Positions 48,822-55,852 of a stretch of DNA of 55,852 nucleotides are shown piece after piece; position 1 is the first letter of the stretch, and every line of letters begins with the position of its first letter. The stretch lies in contig JAFPWN010000052.1 in the NCBI GenBank assembly GCA_017412765.1, forward strand, positions 1-55,852, written 5' to 3'. The DNA is from Oscillospiraceae bacterium. Lineage in GTDB: Bacteria > Bacillota > Clostridia > Oscillospirales > Oscillospiraceae. The notes beneath the pieces were generated by a model. The model was not told the origin of the DNA. It saw only the letters and a program-made list of their open reading frames with translations, and did no database searches. The position numbers and the translations under genes were made by a program.

Positions 48822-50078
48822 ATGAGAAAGTTTACGGCATTCGCTCTTTCTTTTGCGATCATCTGCGCGCTTATCACGCCGGTCTGTCTCGCCGATGACG
48901 ACTATCTTCAGCTCTATTTCGGCAACGAGACCGTAATGGAGGTTCAGCCGAAAACCAATGAATTCCTCGTTCTGCATCCGGAGAACGGCCCGAATATCGA
49001 CCTCAGCTACACTGTCAGCTGCGACAGCTCGATCGGCGTTATCGATAAGCTTGAGGACGGCGTAGTAGACCAGTATATGCTCAGGATCTCCGACAGAAAG
49101 CCCGACATTACGGGCAGGATCTACGCTGAGAAGGACGGCGTAAAATACGCGATAACGGTAAACCTCGTCTATCCGAAGGAGGGCTTTTATCTCACGCCGG
49201 ATAAAAACGGCGAGAGCTACATCGTCCGCGACAGCGACGGACGATATACCTTCGAATACGACGCCAATTCAAGAAGCATCTATTTCATAACGAGCGGCGC
49301 TACGCTTGACTCGGTCGTTACGAACTCCAAGGACGTTATGACGACGCTCTCGGCCGATAAGACCGTCGCCGTCATCGCTGTAAAAAGCTCAATGAAGGGC
49401 GACAGATCCGTCGTTCTCAGCTATACGCTCAACGAGGGCGGAAAGACAAGCCACAATATCCAGACTATTTTCTTCAAGGAGCGTGTTCAGGAGGAGGAAA
49501 AACCGCCCGTCGAGGTCATCGACGAGCCGGAGCCTGAAGAAAAGCTTCTGCCGCACGTTGACTATTCCGACGTCCCGGAGGACGCGTGGATGGCGGAGGC
49601 GGTGGATTACGTTTCGCGCCGCGGTCTCTTCAACGGCTATCCAGACGGCTCGTTCGGCGTGGACGATAATATGTCGCGCGCGATGACGGCGGTAGTGCTG
49701 TGGCGAATCGCCGGCAAACCGGATTTTCGAGGAACGAACGCGTTTACCGACGTGCCGGAAAACGCCTGGTACTTAAAAGAGGTCACGTGGGCGGCTGACG
49801 TCGGCTACATCAAGGGCGTCGGAGACGACCTTTTCGCGCCTGAAACGAACATAACGTATCAGATGCTCTGTACGCTTTTGCACAGACTTTCCGGCTCGCC
49901 GGAGGTCAAGGGCGAGGATATATCCGGAGTTTCGGACTGGGCGCAGAGCGCGATGAAGTGGGCGACGGAAAACGGGATCATAGATATAGGCGAGACCGGC
50001 GTAAAGCCTCAGGACGCCGCTACGAGAGCGCGCGTCGCCGAGATCATAATGAATTATAAAATGCTTGACAATAAGTGA
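48822..50078 (+). CDS. Secreted protein with three C-terminal SLH domains
   Basis: 418 aa. Signal peptide (about 1-24, ending VCLADD), a novel-looking beta-rich region (about 25-235), an acidic Pro-rich linker, then three SLH domains (about 250-415: YSDVPEDAWMAEAVDYVSRR, FTDVPENAWYLKEVTWAADV, VSDWAQSAMKWATENGII). SLH domains anchor proteins to pyruvylated wall polymers. The start at 48822 has GGAGGG 6 nt upstream. The function of the N-terminal region is unknown. Confidence 0.87.
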   Translation: MRKFTAFALSFAIICALITPVCLADDDYLQLYFGNETVMEVQPKTNEFLVLHPENGPNIDLSYTVSCDSSIGVIDKLEDGVVDQYMLRISDRKPDITGRIYAEKDGVKYAITVNLVYPKEGFYLTPDKNGESYIVRDSDGRYTFEYDANSRSIYFITSGATLDSVVTNSKDVMTTLSADKTVAVIAVKSSMKGDRSVVLSYTLNEGGKTSHNIQTIFFKERVQEEEKPPVEVIDEPEPEEKLLPHVDYSDVPEDAWMAEAVDYVSRRGLFNGYPDGSFGVDDNMSRAMTAVVLWRIAGKPDFRGTNAFTDVPENAWYLKEVTWAADVGYIKGVGDDLFAPETNITYQMLCTLLHRLSGSPEVKGEDISGVSDWAQSAMKWATENGIIDIGETGVKPQDAATRARVAEIIMNYKMLDNK

Positions 50079-50113
50079 CGAACTAATTAAAATAGCTTTC
50101 ACGGGGGTGCGTT

Positions 50114-50314
50114 ATGGAGCAGAAGAGAATTGACAGAATTTCGGAGCTTACCCGCATCTCCCGTGAAAGAGTGCTCACTGATGAGGAGCTTGCGGAGCGA
50201 GCCGAGCTTCGACGCGAGTACATCGAGGCGGTCAAGGCGAGCCTCGCGGGTCAGCTCGAAAATACTTACGTCGTTGACGAGAAGGGCAATAAGCGCCCTC
50301 TCGGCAAAAAATAA
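50114..50314 (+). CDS. DUF896/UPF0291 (YnzC-like) small protein
   Basis: 66 aa. RIDRISELTRISRERVLTDE followed by EELAERAELRREYIEAVKAS is the DUF896 signature. A small helical protein of unknown function; in Bacillus YnzC lies in the SOS-regulated yneA operon. Ribosome site GGGGGTG. Its stop codon directly abuts tRNA-Leu. Confidence 0.92.
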   Translation: MEQKRIDRISELTRISRERVLTDEELAERAELRREYIEAVKASLAGQLENTYVVDEKGNKRPLGKK

Positions 50315-50399
50315 GCGGGTATGGTGAAATAGGTAGACACAAGAGACTTAAAATCTCTCGGGGCGACCCGTGCCGGTTCGAGTCCGGCTACCCGCACCA
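50315..50399 (+). tRNA. tRNA-Leu (anticodon TAA)
   Basis: Class II tRNA with a long variable arm (TCGGGGCGACCCGT region). Acceptor GCGGGTA/TACCCGC, anticodon loop CTTAAAA, encoded CCA. The first base follows the DUF896 stop codon with no gap. Confidence 0.96.
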
Positions 50400-50462
50400 G
50401 CGTAATAACGCCATTTAGCCACACTTGCGTGGTCTGACAGCCGCAGGCATCGCTGCTCATTT

Positions 50463-50497
50463 CCGAAGCAAACCCGTTTTGCCGGTCTTTGCTTCGG
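50463..50497 (+). terminator. Hairpin after tRNA-Leu
   Basis: CCGAAGCAAA pairs with TTTGCTTCGG (10 bp, 15-nt loop), followed by TATTAAGG. No U-run, so it is either a weak terminator or another structured element. Confidence 0.5.
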
Positions 50498-50521
50498 TAT
50501 TAAGGACATAACTAAAGGCAA

Positions 50522-50557
50522 AAAACGCGACCCATGCGTTGGGCTCGCGTTTTAATA
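50522..50557 (+). terminator. Terminator before the DUF308 gene
   Basis: AAAACGCGA and TCGCGTTTT arms with inner CCCA/TGGG and a bulged C, followed by AATAAT. Probably ends the DUF896/tRNA-Leu transcript. Confidence 0.72.
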
Positions 50558-50578
50558 ATATACAGAGGGATGAAGAAA

Positions 50579-51157
50579 ATGGAAAAGAAAAAACGCATTT
50601 CCGGGCTTGGCATTCAGGTCGCGCTCAGCATAGTCTGCATTATTCTCGGCGCACTTCTGCTGCTCTCAAGCGAAATCAACGTCACGACCCTGAGCGTAGT
50701 GTTCTGCGTTGCCCTGCTGTTTGCCGGCGCAGCCTCGCTCTTTATATTCTTTTTCACCGGCGCGTACCGCAGAATGAACGATTACAGCTTCGCCGCCGGA
50801 GTTCTGATGCTGATCCTGGGCGTCTGCGGACTTGTGAGGATCGACGTCGTTGCCGCTTCGTTTTACGCTTATTCAGGCATCGTCGCGCTCGTGCTCGGAG
50901 TTATGATGCTTCAGACGGCGGTCTCACTTACGGTTCTCGGCAGTCGGCTCAGTATCATGCAGTTTGTCTTTGCGGGAATAGTGCTTGCCTGCTCGGTAAT
51001 CATAATTGACAACGTGGAGCTTATTCTCGCGCCGATACCGGTATTTCCGGAGATAACGCTTCTCGTTTCCGGCGCGCTCAGCATTATCGGTCTGTGCGTG
51101 AACTGGTTTGCGACCCGCAGCGAAAAGACTGAAGATGAAACGGCGGCGGAAGAATGA
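50579..51157 (+). CDS. DUF308/HdeD-like membrane protein
   Basis: 192 aa. Six hydrophobic helices spread from about residue 10 to 180, beginning GIQVALSIVCIILGALLLLS and including VLMLILGVCGLVRIDVVAAS. The length and helix pattern match the HdeD/DUF308 group; function unknown. I use ATG 50579, about 10 nt after GAGGG, though ATG 50570 is possible. Overlaps proB by ATGA, so it is co-translated with proline synthesis. Confidence 0.78.
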   Translation: MEKKKRISGLGIQVALSIVCIILGALLLLSSEINVTTLSVVFCVALLFAGAASLFIFFFTGAYRRMNDYSFAAGVLMLILGVCGLVRIDVVAASFYAYSGIVALVLGVMMLQTAVSLTVLGSRLSIMQFVFAGIVLACSVIIIDNVELILAPIPVFPEITLLVSGALSIIGLCVNWFATRSEKTEDETAAEE

Positions 51158-51936
51158 GAATAGTAATTAAGGTCGGCACGAGCACCCTTACCCACGCCTC
51201 CGGCTCGCTCGACTTGCTTAGCATGGACTCGCTCCTTCGCGCGATAAGCGACCTTATGGGCATGGGCAACGAGGTCATCCTTGTGTCGTCCGGCGCTATC
51301 GCCGTCGGAACGAGCGCGCTCGGACTGTCAGAGCGGCCGAAGGAGCTGAGAATGAAGCAGGCGGCGGCTGCTGTGGGTCAGTGCCGCATTATGCACATAT
51401 ACGATAAGCTGTTCTCGGAGTACAACGGCACCGTCGCCCAGATCCTTCTGACCGGCGACGATATCGACGAGGGCGAGCGAGAGGAGCACCTGCGCGCTAC
51501 CTTTTCGACGCTCCTCGAGATGGGCGTTCTGCCGATAGTAAACGAGAACGACTCGGTTTCCTCGGCGGAGATCGAAACCGGCGCGCACAAGACCCTCGGT
51601 GATAACGATACGCTGTCCGCGCTCGTGGCGGAGCTTGTCGGCGCAGACCTTCTCGTTCTGCTCAGCGATATCGACGGGCTTTACAGCGCAGACCCGAGAG
51701 AGAACGAAAACGCCGTTCTGCTTCACAGAGTTGATTCTCTCACACCGGAGATCATGGCGATGGCGGGAGGAGCCGGAACGTGGCGCGGAACGGGCGGCAT
51801 GGCTACGAAGCTGAACGCCGCCAAGATCTGCCTTAATTGCGGCTGCGAGATGGTCATTACGAACGGCAAGCGCCCGAAGGACCTTTACGGCATCGTCGCA
51901 GGTGAAAACATCGGAACGAGATTCGGAGGAAAATAA
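51154..51936 (+). CDS. proB: Glutamate 5-kinase (no PUA domain)
   Basis: 260 aa. First step of proline synthesis. Amino-acid-kinase fold: VIKVGTSTLTHASGSLDL, SSGAIAVGTSALGL, VNENDSVSSAEIE, GDNDTLSALVAELVGADLLV, TWRGTGGMATKLNAAKI. The C-terminal PUA domain of longer ProB proteins (about 370 aa) is absent, a known short form. proA begins 1 bp after its stop. Confidence 0.95.
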   Translation: MRIVIKVGTSTLTHASGSLDLLSMDSLLRAISDLMGMGNEVILVSSGAIAVGTSALGLSERPKELRMKQAAAAVGQCRIMHIYDKLFSEYNGTVAQILLTGDDIDEGEREEHLRATFSTLLEMGVLPIVNENDSVSSAEIETGAHKTLGDNDTLSALVAELVGADLLVLLSDIDGLYSADPRENENAVLLHRVDSLTPEIMAMAGGAGTWRGTGGMATKLNAAKICLNCGCEMVITNGKRPKDLYGIVAGENIGTRFGGK

Positions 51937-51937
51937 T

Positions 51938-53185
51938 ATGTCCGATCTTATTGAAACGGGAAAAGCCGCGAAACGCGCATCGCGCAATGTCGCGCTTCTC
52001 TCGACGGAAGAAAAAAACAGAGCGCTCATCGCAATAGCCGACGCGCTCGTTGATAACGCGGACAGATGGCTTGCCGCGAATGCCGAGGACTTAACAGAGG
52101 CTGAGAAGAGCGGCATGAGCGACTCGCTCCTCGACAGACTTCGCCTCACAAGAGCGCGGATCGAGGGGATCTCCGACGGAGTCCGCGCGGCAGCGGCGCT
52201 TCCCGACCCGGTAGGAGAGATAATAAGCGAGCGGACGCGCCCGAACGGACTCAGAATAGTTAAGCGCCGCGTTCCGATCGGCGTTATCGCAATAATATAT
52301 GAGGCGCGGCCGAACGTCACGGTCGACGCGGCGGCGCTCTGCCTTAAATCCGGCAACGCCTGCATACTGCGCGGCGGCAGGGAGGCGATACGGTCAAATA
52401 TCTGCGCCGCCGGCATTATGCGCGATGCGCTCAGAAGCGCGGGAGTCGATGAGAACGCCATAGCTCTTATCGAGGACACGTCGCGCGAGTCGGCGCGATC
52501 GCTTATGCACCTGAATGATTACGTTGACCTGCTCATTCCGCGCGGCGGGAGAGGACTTATAAGGAGCGTTGTCAACGAGGCGTCCGTGCCGGTGATCCGC
52601 ACCGGCGAGGGAGTTTGCCACGTCTACGTCGAGAGCGAGGCTGACATAAAAATGGCGTCGGAGATACTCCGCAACGCAAAATGCTCGCGCCCGTCCGTCT
52701 GCAACGCCGCAGAGTGCGCTGTGCTCGATAAGTCCGTAGCCGAGGCGTTTCTCAACGAGGCGATGGGCTGGATGGATGACGTCGGACTTGAAATTCGCGG
52801 CGACGCCAAGATATGCAATATCCTCGGCACACGCGCGGTCGAGGCGACCGATGAGGACTGGGACACCGAGTACGGCGACCTGATCCTCGCCGTTAAGACT
52901 GTGCGCGGAATAGACGAGGCGATAGAGTTTATCTCAGCGCACACGACCGGTCACTCCGAGGCGATAATCACCGAAAACGCGGAGAAGGCGGCGCGCTTCA
53001 TGAACGAGATCGACGCCGCTGCGGTGTATCACAACGCTTCAACGCGCTTTACTGACGGGGGAGAGTTCGGCTTCGGAGCGGAGATCGGAATTTCGACGCA
53101 GAAGCTGCACGCCCGTGGCCCTATGGGGCTTGAGGAGCTGACAAGCTGGAAATATCTCGTTGAGGGAAAGGGACAGGTGAGATAA
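51938..53185 (+). CDS. proA: Gamma-glutamyl phosphate reductase
   Basis: 415 aa. Reduces glutamyl 5-phosphate to the semialdehyde with NADPH. VPIGVIAIIYEARPNVTVDAA-type segment near residue 110, LKSGNACILRGGREAI, catalytic Cys in RPSVCNAAECAVLD (about 255), and the end FGAEIGISTQKLHARGPMGL. ATG 51938 follows GGAGG. TAATG overlap with proC. Confidence 0.96.
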   Translation: MSDLIETGKAAKRASRNVALLSTEEKNRALIAIADALVDNADRWLAANAEDLTEAEKSGMSDSLLDRLRLTRARIEGISDGVRAAAALPDPVGEIISERTRPNGLRIVKRRVPIGVIAIIYEARPNVTVDAAALCLKSGNACILRGGREAIRSNICAAGIMRDALRSAGVDENAIALIEDTSRESARSLMHLNDYVDLLIPRGGRGLIRSVVNEASVPVIRTGEGVCHVYVESEADIKMASEILRNAKCSRPSVCNAAECAVLDKSVAEAFLNEAMGWMDDVGLEIRGDAKICNILGTRAVEATDEDWDTEYGDLILAVKTVRGIDEAIEFISAHTTGHSEAIITENAEKAARFMNEIDAAAVYHNASTRFTDGGEFGFGAEIGISTQKLHARGPMGLEELTSWKYLVEGKGQVR

Positions 53186-53982
53186 TGGCAAAATTCGGCT
53201 TCATCGGCGCCGGAAACATGGGCTCCGCGCTCGCAGCGGCGGCGGCAGAGAGCGTCGGCGGAGAGAATATACTCATTTCAAACAGAACGCCCGAGAAGGC
53301 GCTGTCGCTTGCCGAAAGGCTCGGCGCGAAAGCTTCGACAAACGCGGATATAGCCTATTGCGCGGACTATATAATCCTAGGCGTCAAGCCTCAGATGATG
53401 GAGAGCGTGATAACCGGGATCGCTCCCGTTCTCAGGGAAAGGAAAACGTCATTTACGCTCGTCAGCATGGCGGCAGGTCTGACTATAGATACGCTGCGCA
53501 CAATATTTGGCGCGGACTATCCGTTTATCCGCGTAATGCCGAATACGCCCTGCTCTGTCGGAGAGGGAGTGATGCTTTGGACTTCCGACGGCGTGGACGA
53601 CGCTTCGCTCAGCGCTTTCCTCGACGCGTTCAGATGCGCAGGCGATCTCGTGGAGCTTCCGGAGCGGCTTTTTGACGCCGGCAGCGCGCTGTCCGGCTGC
53701 GGCCCGGCGTACAGCTTCATGTTTATCGAGGCTCTTGCCGACGGTGCTGTCGCCTGCGGTATTCCGCGCAAAACTGCCTATGAGCTTGCCTGCGCGACGC
53801 TGAAGGGCTCGGCGGCGCTTATGCAGACATCTGGAAAACACCCTGGCGAACTGAAGGACGCGGTCTGCTCACCGGGCGGCTCGACGATCGAGGCCGTGCG
53901 AACGCTCGAGGAGGGCGCGTTCCGCGCGAGCGTGATGGACGCGGTCATAGCCGCGAGAGACAAAAACAGAGAATTGAGATGA
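53185..53982 (+). CDS. proC: Pyrroline-5-carboxylate reductase
   Basis: 265 aa. Final step to proline. Rossmann motif FIGAGNMGSALAAAAAES, VMPNTPCSVGEGVM, and the dimer/active-site part GCGPAYSFMFIEALADGAVA with SPGGSTIEAVRTLEEG. Completes proB-proA-proC, so the window encodes the whole glutamate-to-proline route. Terminated by a hairpin that is duplicated around a mobile element. Confidence 0.96.
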   Translation: MAKFGFIGAGNMGSALAAAAAESVGGENILISNRTPEKALSLAERLGAKASTNADIAYCADYIILGVKPQMMESVITGIAPVLRERKTSFTLVSMAAGLTIDTLRTIFGADYPFIRVMPNTPCSVGEGVMLWTSDGVDDASLSAFLDAFRCAGDLVELPERLFDAGSALSGCGPAYSFMFIEALADGAVACGIPRKTAYELACATLKGSAALMQTSGKHPGELKDAVCSPGGSTIEAVRTLEEGAFRASVMDAVIAARDKNRELR

Positions 53983-53986
53983 TCGA

Positions 53987-54012
53987 AAGGGCTGTGATTC
54001 TGCACAGCCCTT
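53987..54012 (+). terminator. proC terminator hairpin, left copy flanking mobile element D
   Basis: AAGGGCTGTG pairs with CACAGCCCTT (53987-54012). The 28-bp unit starting GAAAGGGC recurs with one change at 54176-54203. Confidence 0.75.
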
Positions 54013-54176
54013 CAGACTGTAGACAAAAAGGAAAAAGCGTTGGATAAAGGAGGCGGGGATCTGTGAAGGGGCCGGCCGAGAGGCCCCTTCACGTCGCATC
54101 ACCCGCCCGCAGGCGTCATATTTTGCGCTAAGAGAGCGCAAAATATGTTCGATGCGGAGACTTTGTCGACGCATTG
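54013..54176 (+). mobile_element. MITE-like element, copy D (about 164 bp)
   Basis: CAGACTGTAGACAAAAAGG to GTCGACGCATT(G). Internal hairpins as in copies A and B. It splits the proC terminator from its U-run by inserting between two 28-bp copies of the hairpin. It has no coding capacity on its own, although open frames run through it on both strands. Confidence 0.88.
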
Positions 54177-54212
54177 AAAGGGCTGTGATTTTGCACAGCC
54201 CTTTGTTTTTTG
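54177..54212 (+). terminator. proC terminator hairpin, right copy with U-run
   Basis: AAAGGGCTGTG/CACAGCCCTTT arms then TTGTTTTTTG. This copy keeps the functional U-run. Confidence 0.88.
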
Positions 54213-54221
54213 CATAGTATA
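54193..54221 (+). promoter_or_regulatory. Candidate sigma-K promoter of dpaAB
   Basis: GCAC (54193-54196) as the AC-type -35, about 16 bp spacer, CATAGTATA (54213-54221) matching CATANNNTA exactly. SpoVF is sigma-K controlled in Bacillus. The -35 lies inside the terminator hairpin. Confidence 0.55.
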
Positions 54222-54249
54222 GTTCGCAGCTGATTTTGGAGGCGATTGG

Positions 54250-54876
54250 ATGAAATACTATGTAATGGGTACTGACGGGCGCTTTGAGATACTGAAAACG
54301 ATGCTCGAATGTGCGCCGGAGAGCGAAGCTGACATGATAGTTCCGACTCCGACGGCACAGCTGAAGGGCGCAAACGTCGTTGACTACGCCTCGGACGAGG
54401 AATATCTTGCGCGCAACGCCGATATAACGGCCGAGGGAGCGGTGTGGCTTCTCATGGGCGAGCTTGACAGAACTGTTTCCGGCAGAAGCGTGACGATAGT
54501 CGGCTCGGGCAGGATAGCAAGGCTCCTCGCGGGAAAGCTCGCGGCGCTCGGCGCTTCGGTAACTGTCGCGTGCAGGAGCGGGCGCGAAAGGGCCATGTTC
54601 TCCGCGGTGGGTATAAACTCGGTGCCGATAGAAAAGGTCGGCGGAGCAGTTGTAATAAATACTGTTCCGGAGAGAATCATCGATCTTGACAATCTCAAAA
54701 AGGGGACGCTGCTCATCGAGCTTGCCTCGAAGCCGGGAGGCTTTGATAAGACGGAAGCCGAAGAGCGCGGTATGCGCGTAGTGCAGGCGCCGGGACTTCC
54801 GGCAAAGTACGCTCCGAGATCCGCTGCGGAGGCGATTGCCGCCTTCATCAGAAAAGGGGAGAGGGCGAAAACTTGA
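54250..54876 (+). CDS. dpaA: Dipicolinate synthase subunit A (short form)
   Basis: 208 aa versus about 297 in Bacillus SpoVFA. Oxidises the heterocycle made from the DapA product to dipicolinic acid, the spore-core Ca chelate. MGTDGRFEILKTML at the N-terminus matches the family start; the text then jumps to a TAEGAVWLLM helix, so about 90 residues of the N-terminal domain are missing. The NADP-binding part is complete (VTIVGSGRIARLLAGKLAAL) as is IELASKPGGFD and VVQAPGLPAKYAPRSAAEAI. Ribosome site GGAGG; coupled to dpaB. Confidence 0.88.
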   Translation: MKYYVMGTDGRFEILKTMLECAPESEADMIVPTPTAQLKGANVVDYASDEEYLARNADITAEGAVWLLMGELDRTVSGRSVTIVGSGRIARLLAGKLAALGASVTVACRSGRERAMFSAVGINSVPIEKVGGAVVINTVPERIIDLDNLKKGTLLIELASKPGGFDKTEAEERGMRVVQAPGLPAKYAPRSAAEAIAAFIRKGERAKT

Positions 54877-55442
54877 GTAAAACGAAGCTTGGCTTTGCGC
54901 TGACAGGCTCCTTCTGCACCTTTGATAAAACGCTCAGGCTTATGGAGGAGCTTTCGGGCTTATACGATATAGTTCCGATCATGAGCGAAAACGCGGCGAC
55001 AAAGGATACGCGCTTCGGAAAAGCGGAGCATTTTATAAATGAGATCGAGCATATCGCAGGAAGAACTCCTATAACATCGATAGAGGGCACAGAACCGATC
55101 GGCCCGAAGGGACTTACTGACGTTATGCTCGTCGCACCATGCACCGGCAACACTCTCGGAAAGCTCGCTAACGGTATAAACGACACGGCGGTAACGATGG
55201 CGGTAAAGAGCCATCTGAGAAACGGAAAACCCGTTGTGCTCGCCGTCAGCACAAACGACGCGCTCGGCGCGAGCGCAGAGAATATCGGAAAGCTTATGGC
55301 GCGGCGAAATATTTACTTCGTGCCGATGCGCCAGGACGATACTGTTAATAAGCCGATGAGCGTTGTGGCAGACTTCGGAGAGGCGGAAAGAGCGATAGAA
55401 GCGGCTCTTCGGGGAGAGCAGATACAGCCCGTTTTGAAATGA
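54873..55442 (+). CDS. dpaB: Dipicolinate synthase subunit B
   Basis: 189 aa, normal length. Flavoprotein-like subunit (HFCD fold): KLGFALTGSFCTFDKTLRLM, VMLVAPCTGNTLGKLANGIN, DTAVTMAVKSHLRNGKPVV and FVPMRQDDTVNKP are family features. TTG start after GGGAGAGG, 4-bp overlap with dpaA. A terminator follows directly. Confidence 0.95.
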   Translation: MSKTKLGFALTGSFCTFDKTLRLMEELSGLYDIVPIMSENAATKDTRFGKAEHFINEIEHIAGRTPITSIEGTEPIGPKGLTDVMLVAPCTGNTLGKLANGINDTAVTMAVKSHLRNGKPVVLAVSTNDALGASAENIGKLMARRNIYFVPMRQDDTVNKPMSVVADFGEAERAIEAALRGEQIQPVLK

Positions 55443-55449
55443 ATATTGC

Positions 55450-55475
55450 TCGCCCCGATGAGGGGCGAACTTTTT
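55450..55475 (+). terminator. Terminator of dpaAB
   Basis: TCGCCCC (55450-55456) pairs with GGGGCGA (55462-55468), then ACTTTTT. Confidence 0.85.
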
Positions 55476-55507
55476 AGAAAAAACTTGAATTTTTTTGAAA
55501 AAACCTC

Positions 55508-55536
55508 TTGACATTTGAGTAACTGAGTGGTAATAT
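55508..55536 (+). promoter_or_regulatory. rRNA operon promoter P1
   Basis: TTGACA (55508-55513), 17-bp spacer, TAATAT (55531-55536). Confidence 0.8.
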
Positions 55537-55610
55537 AGCCAAGCGCTTCGAGAGAGGCGCTCCTCGAGAAGAGCAGAAAGAAAAAAGTTTGGAGAGAACG
55601 AAAAAAGTTC

Positions 55611-55639
55611 TTGACAAACGGATTTGAAAGTGCTAAGAT
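55611..55639 (+). promoter_or_regulatory. rRNA operon promoter P2
   Basis: TTGACA (55611-55616), 17-bp spacer, TAAGAT (55634-55639), 103 bp downstream of P1. Tandem promoters are usual for rrn operons. Confidence 0.8.
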
Positions 55640-55645
55640 AGAGGA

Positions 55646-55821
55646 ACCCGCACGAGAGCGATTGAATGCGGAATGCACCTTGCGAATTAAACAATGTAGA
55701 CAAAGAAAAGCACCAGAAATTATGGGCGACTCTTTGAGAGAAGAGTCAAAAATTAATTCTTTTGAGAGCTAAGTATTTAACTTAGTAGATTAGATTTTAA
55801 GGCTTCGGCTTTAAGATACAA
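55646..55821 (+). promoter_or_regulatory. 16S rRNA leader with stem-loops
   Basis: Gene-free leader of about 180 nt. GACTCT/AGAGTC (about 55727-55747), CTAAGT/ACTTAG (about 55770-55786) and a C(UUCG)G-capped stem (TAAGGC/GCTTTA, about 55797-55812) are visible. These probably serve antitermination and 16S processing. Confidence 0.6.
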
Positions 55822-55852
55822 TTTACAGAGAGTTTGATCCTGGCTCAGGATG
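55822..55852 (+). rRNA. 16S ribosomal RNA, 5' end only
   Basis: AGAGTTTGATCCTGGCTCAG begins at 55829, corresponding to about position 8 of E. coli 16S. The gene runs off the right edge. Confidence 0.97.

Noticed and set aside
53869-54174. Protein reading frame on the minus strand across mobile element D (MRRQSLRIEHIL type)
   Set aside because: The same peptide arises from each copy of the repeat but the remainder differs by locus, there is no ribosome site, and it is antisense to proC.
55693-55712. TGTAGACAAAGAAAAGC in the rRNA leader resembling the mobile-element terminus
   Set aside because: The match is only about 12-15 bases, with no internal element sequence, no other end and no flanking duplication, so it is probably coincidence.

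Overview
The window comes from the chromosome of an endospore-forming, probably anaerobic member of the Clostridia (Firmicutes), most likely close to the Oscillospiraceae/Ruminococcaceae. The evidence is the spore genes (spoIIIAA-AH, spoIVB, spo0A, the dipicolinate synthase pair), Firmicutes-type ATGA/TAATG gene overlaps, strong GGAGG ribosome sites, frequent TTG starts and an Nfn/GltA-type flavoprotein pair. The base composition is moderately GC-rich, with one clearly AT-rich islet at about 15.5-17.25 kb. Most genes after 10.9 kb point right, toward the rRNA operon whose 16S gene starts at the right edge. || Layout. 0-9.2 kb: the tail of an IS1182-type transposase, a UvrD-like helicase plus CBS protein (minus), a cell-wall amidase plus hydrolase (plus), and a two-gene heterodimeric ABC exporter (minus). 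9.6-15.1 kb: rodA, tsaE-tsaB-upp, an OhrR-like regulator, then divergent spoIVB and spo0A. 15.2-17.3 kb: an AT-rich islet with an XRE regulator, a secreted Ig-like protein and a recombinase remnant. 17.3-22.0 kb: the complete spoIIIA operon and an Asp23 gene. 22.4-33.0 kb: the classical nusB-xseAB-ispA-dxs-tlyA-nadK-argR-recN run, interrupted between ispA and dxs by a roughly 660-nt structured RNA and a small membrane protein that match OLE RNA and OapA. 33-45 kb: tyrS, smc-ftsY-rdgB-yhbY-yqeK-LCP-rsfS-leuS, rpsU. 45-50.4 kb: the nfnAB-like pair, a tRNA cluster (Val, Asp, Phe, Gly, Cys), fchA-like, an SLH protein, a DUF896 protein and tRNA-Leu. 50.5-55.5 kb: proBAC and dpaAB. 55.5 kb to the end: tandem rRNA promoters, leader and 16S start. 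|| Main observations. (1) OLE RNA/OapA sits in its canonical isoprenoid-operon setting, with its own consensus promoter and a terminal closing helix. (2) Four copies of a roughly 163-bp non-coding mobile element (A-D) lie beside palindromes. At three copies the palindrome is present on both sides (exact at one, near-exact at another, diverged at the third); at the fourth only a fragment remains on one side. The terminus of the element matches the right end of the IS1182-type IS at the left edge, which suggests MITEs moved by that transposase. (3) Spo0A has a normal DNA-binding domain but a receiver that has lost the acidic pair, Thr and Lys of the phosphorylation site, and spoIVB-spo0A is detached from recN and divergent. 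(4) A structured element is repeated in two tRNA spacers. (5) Candidate sigma-E and sigma-K promoters are embedded in terminator hairpins.
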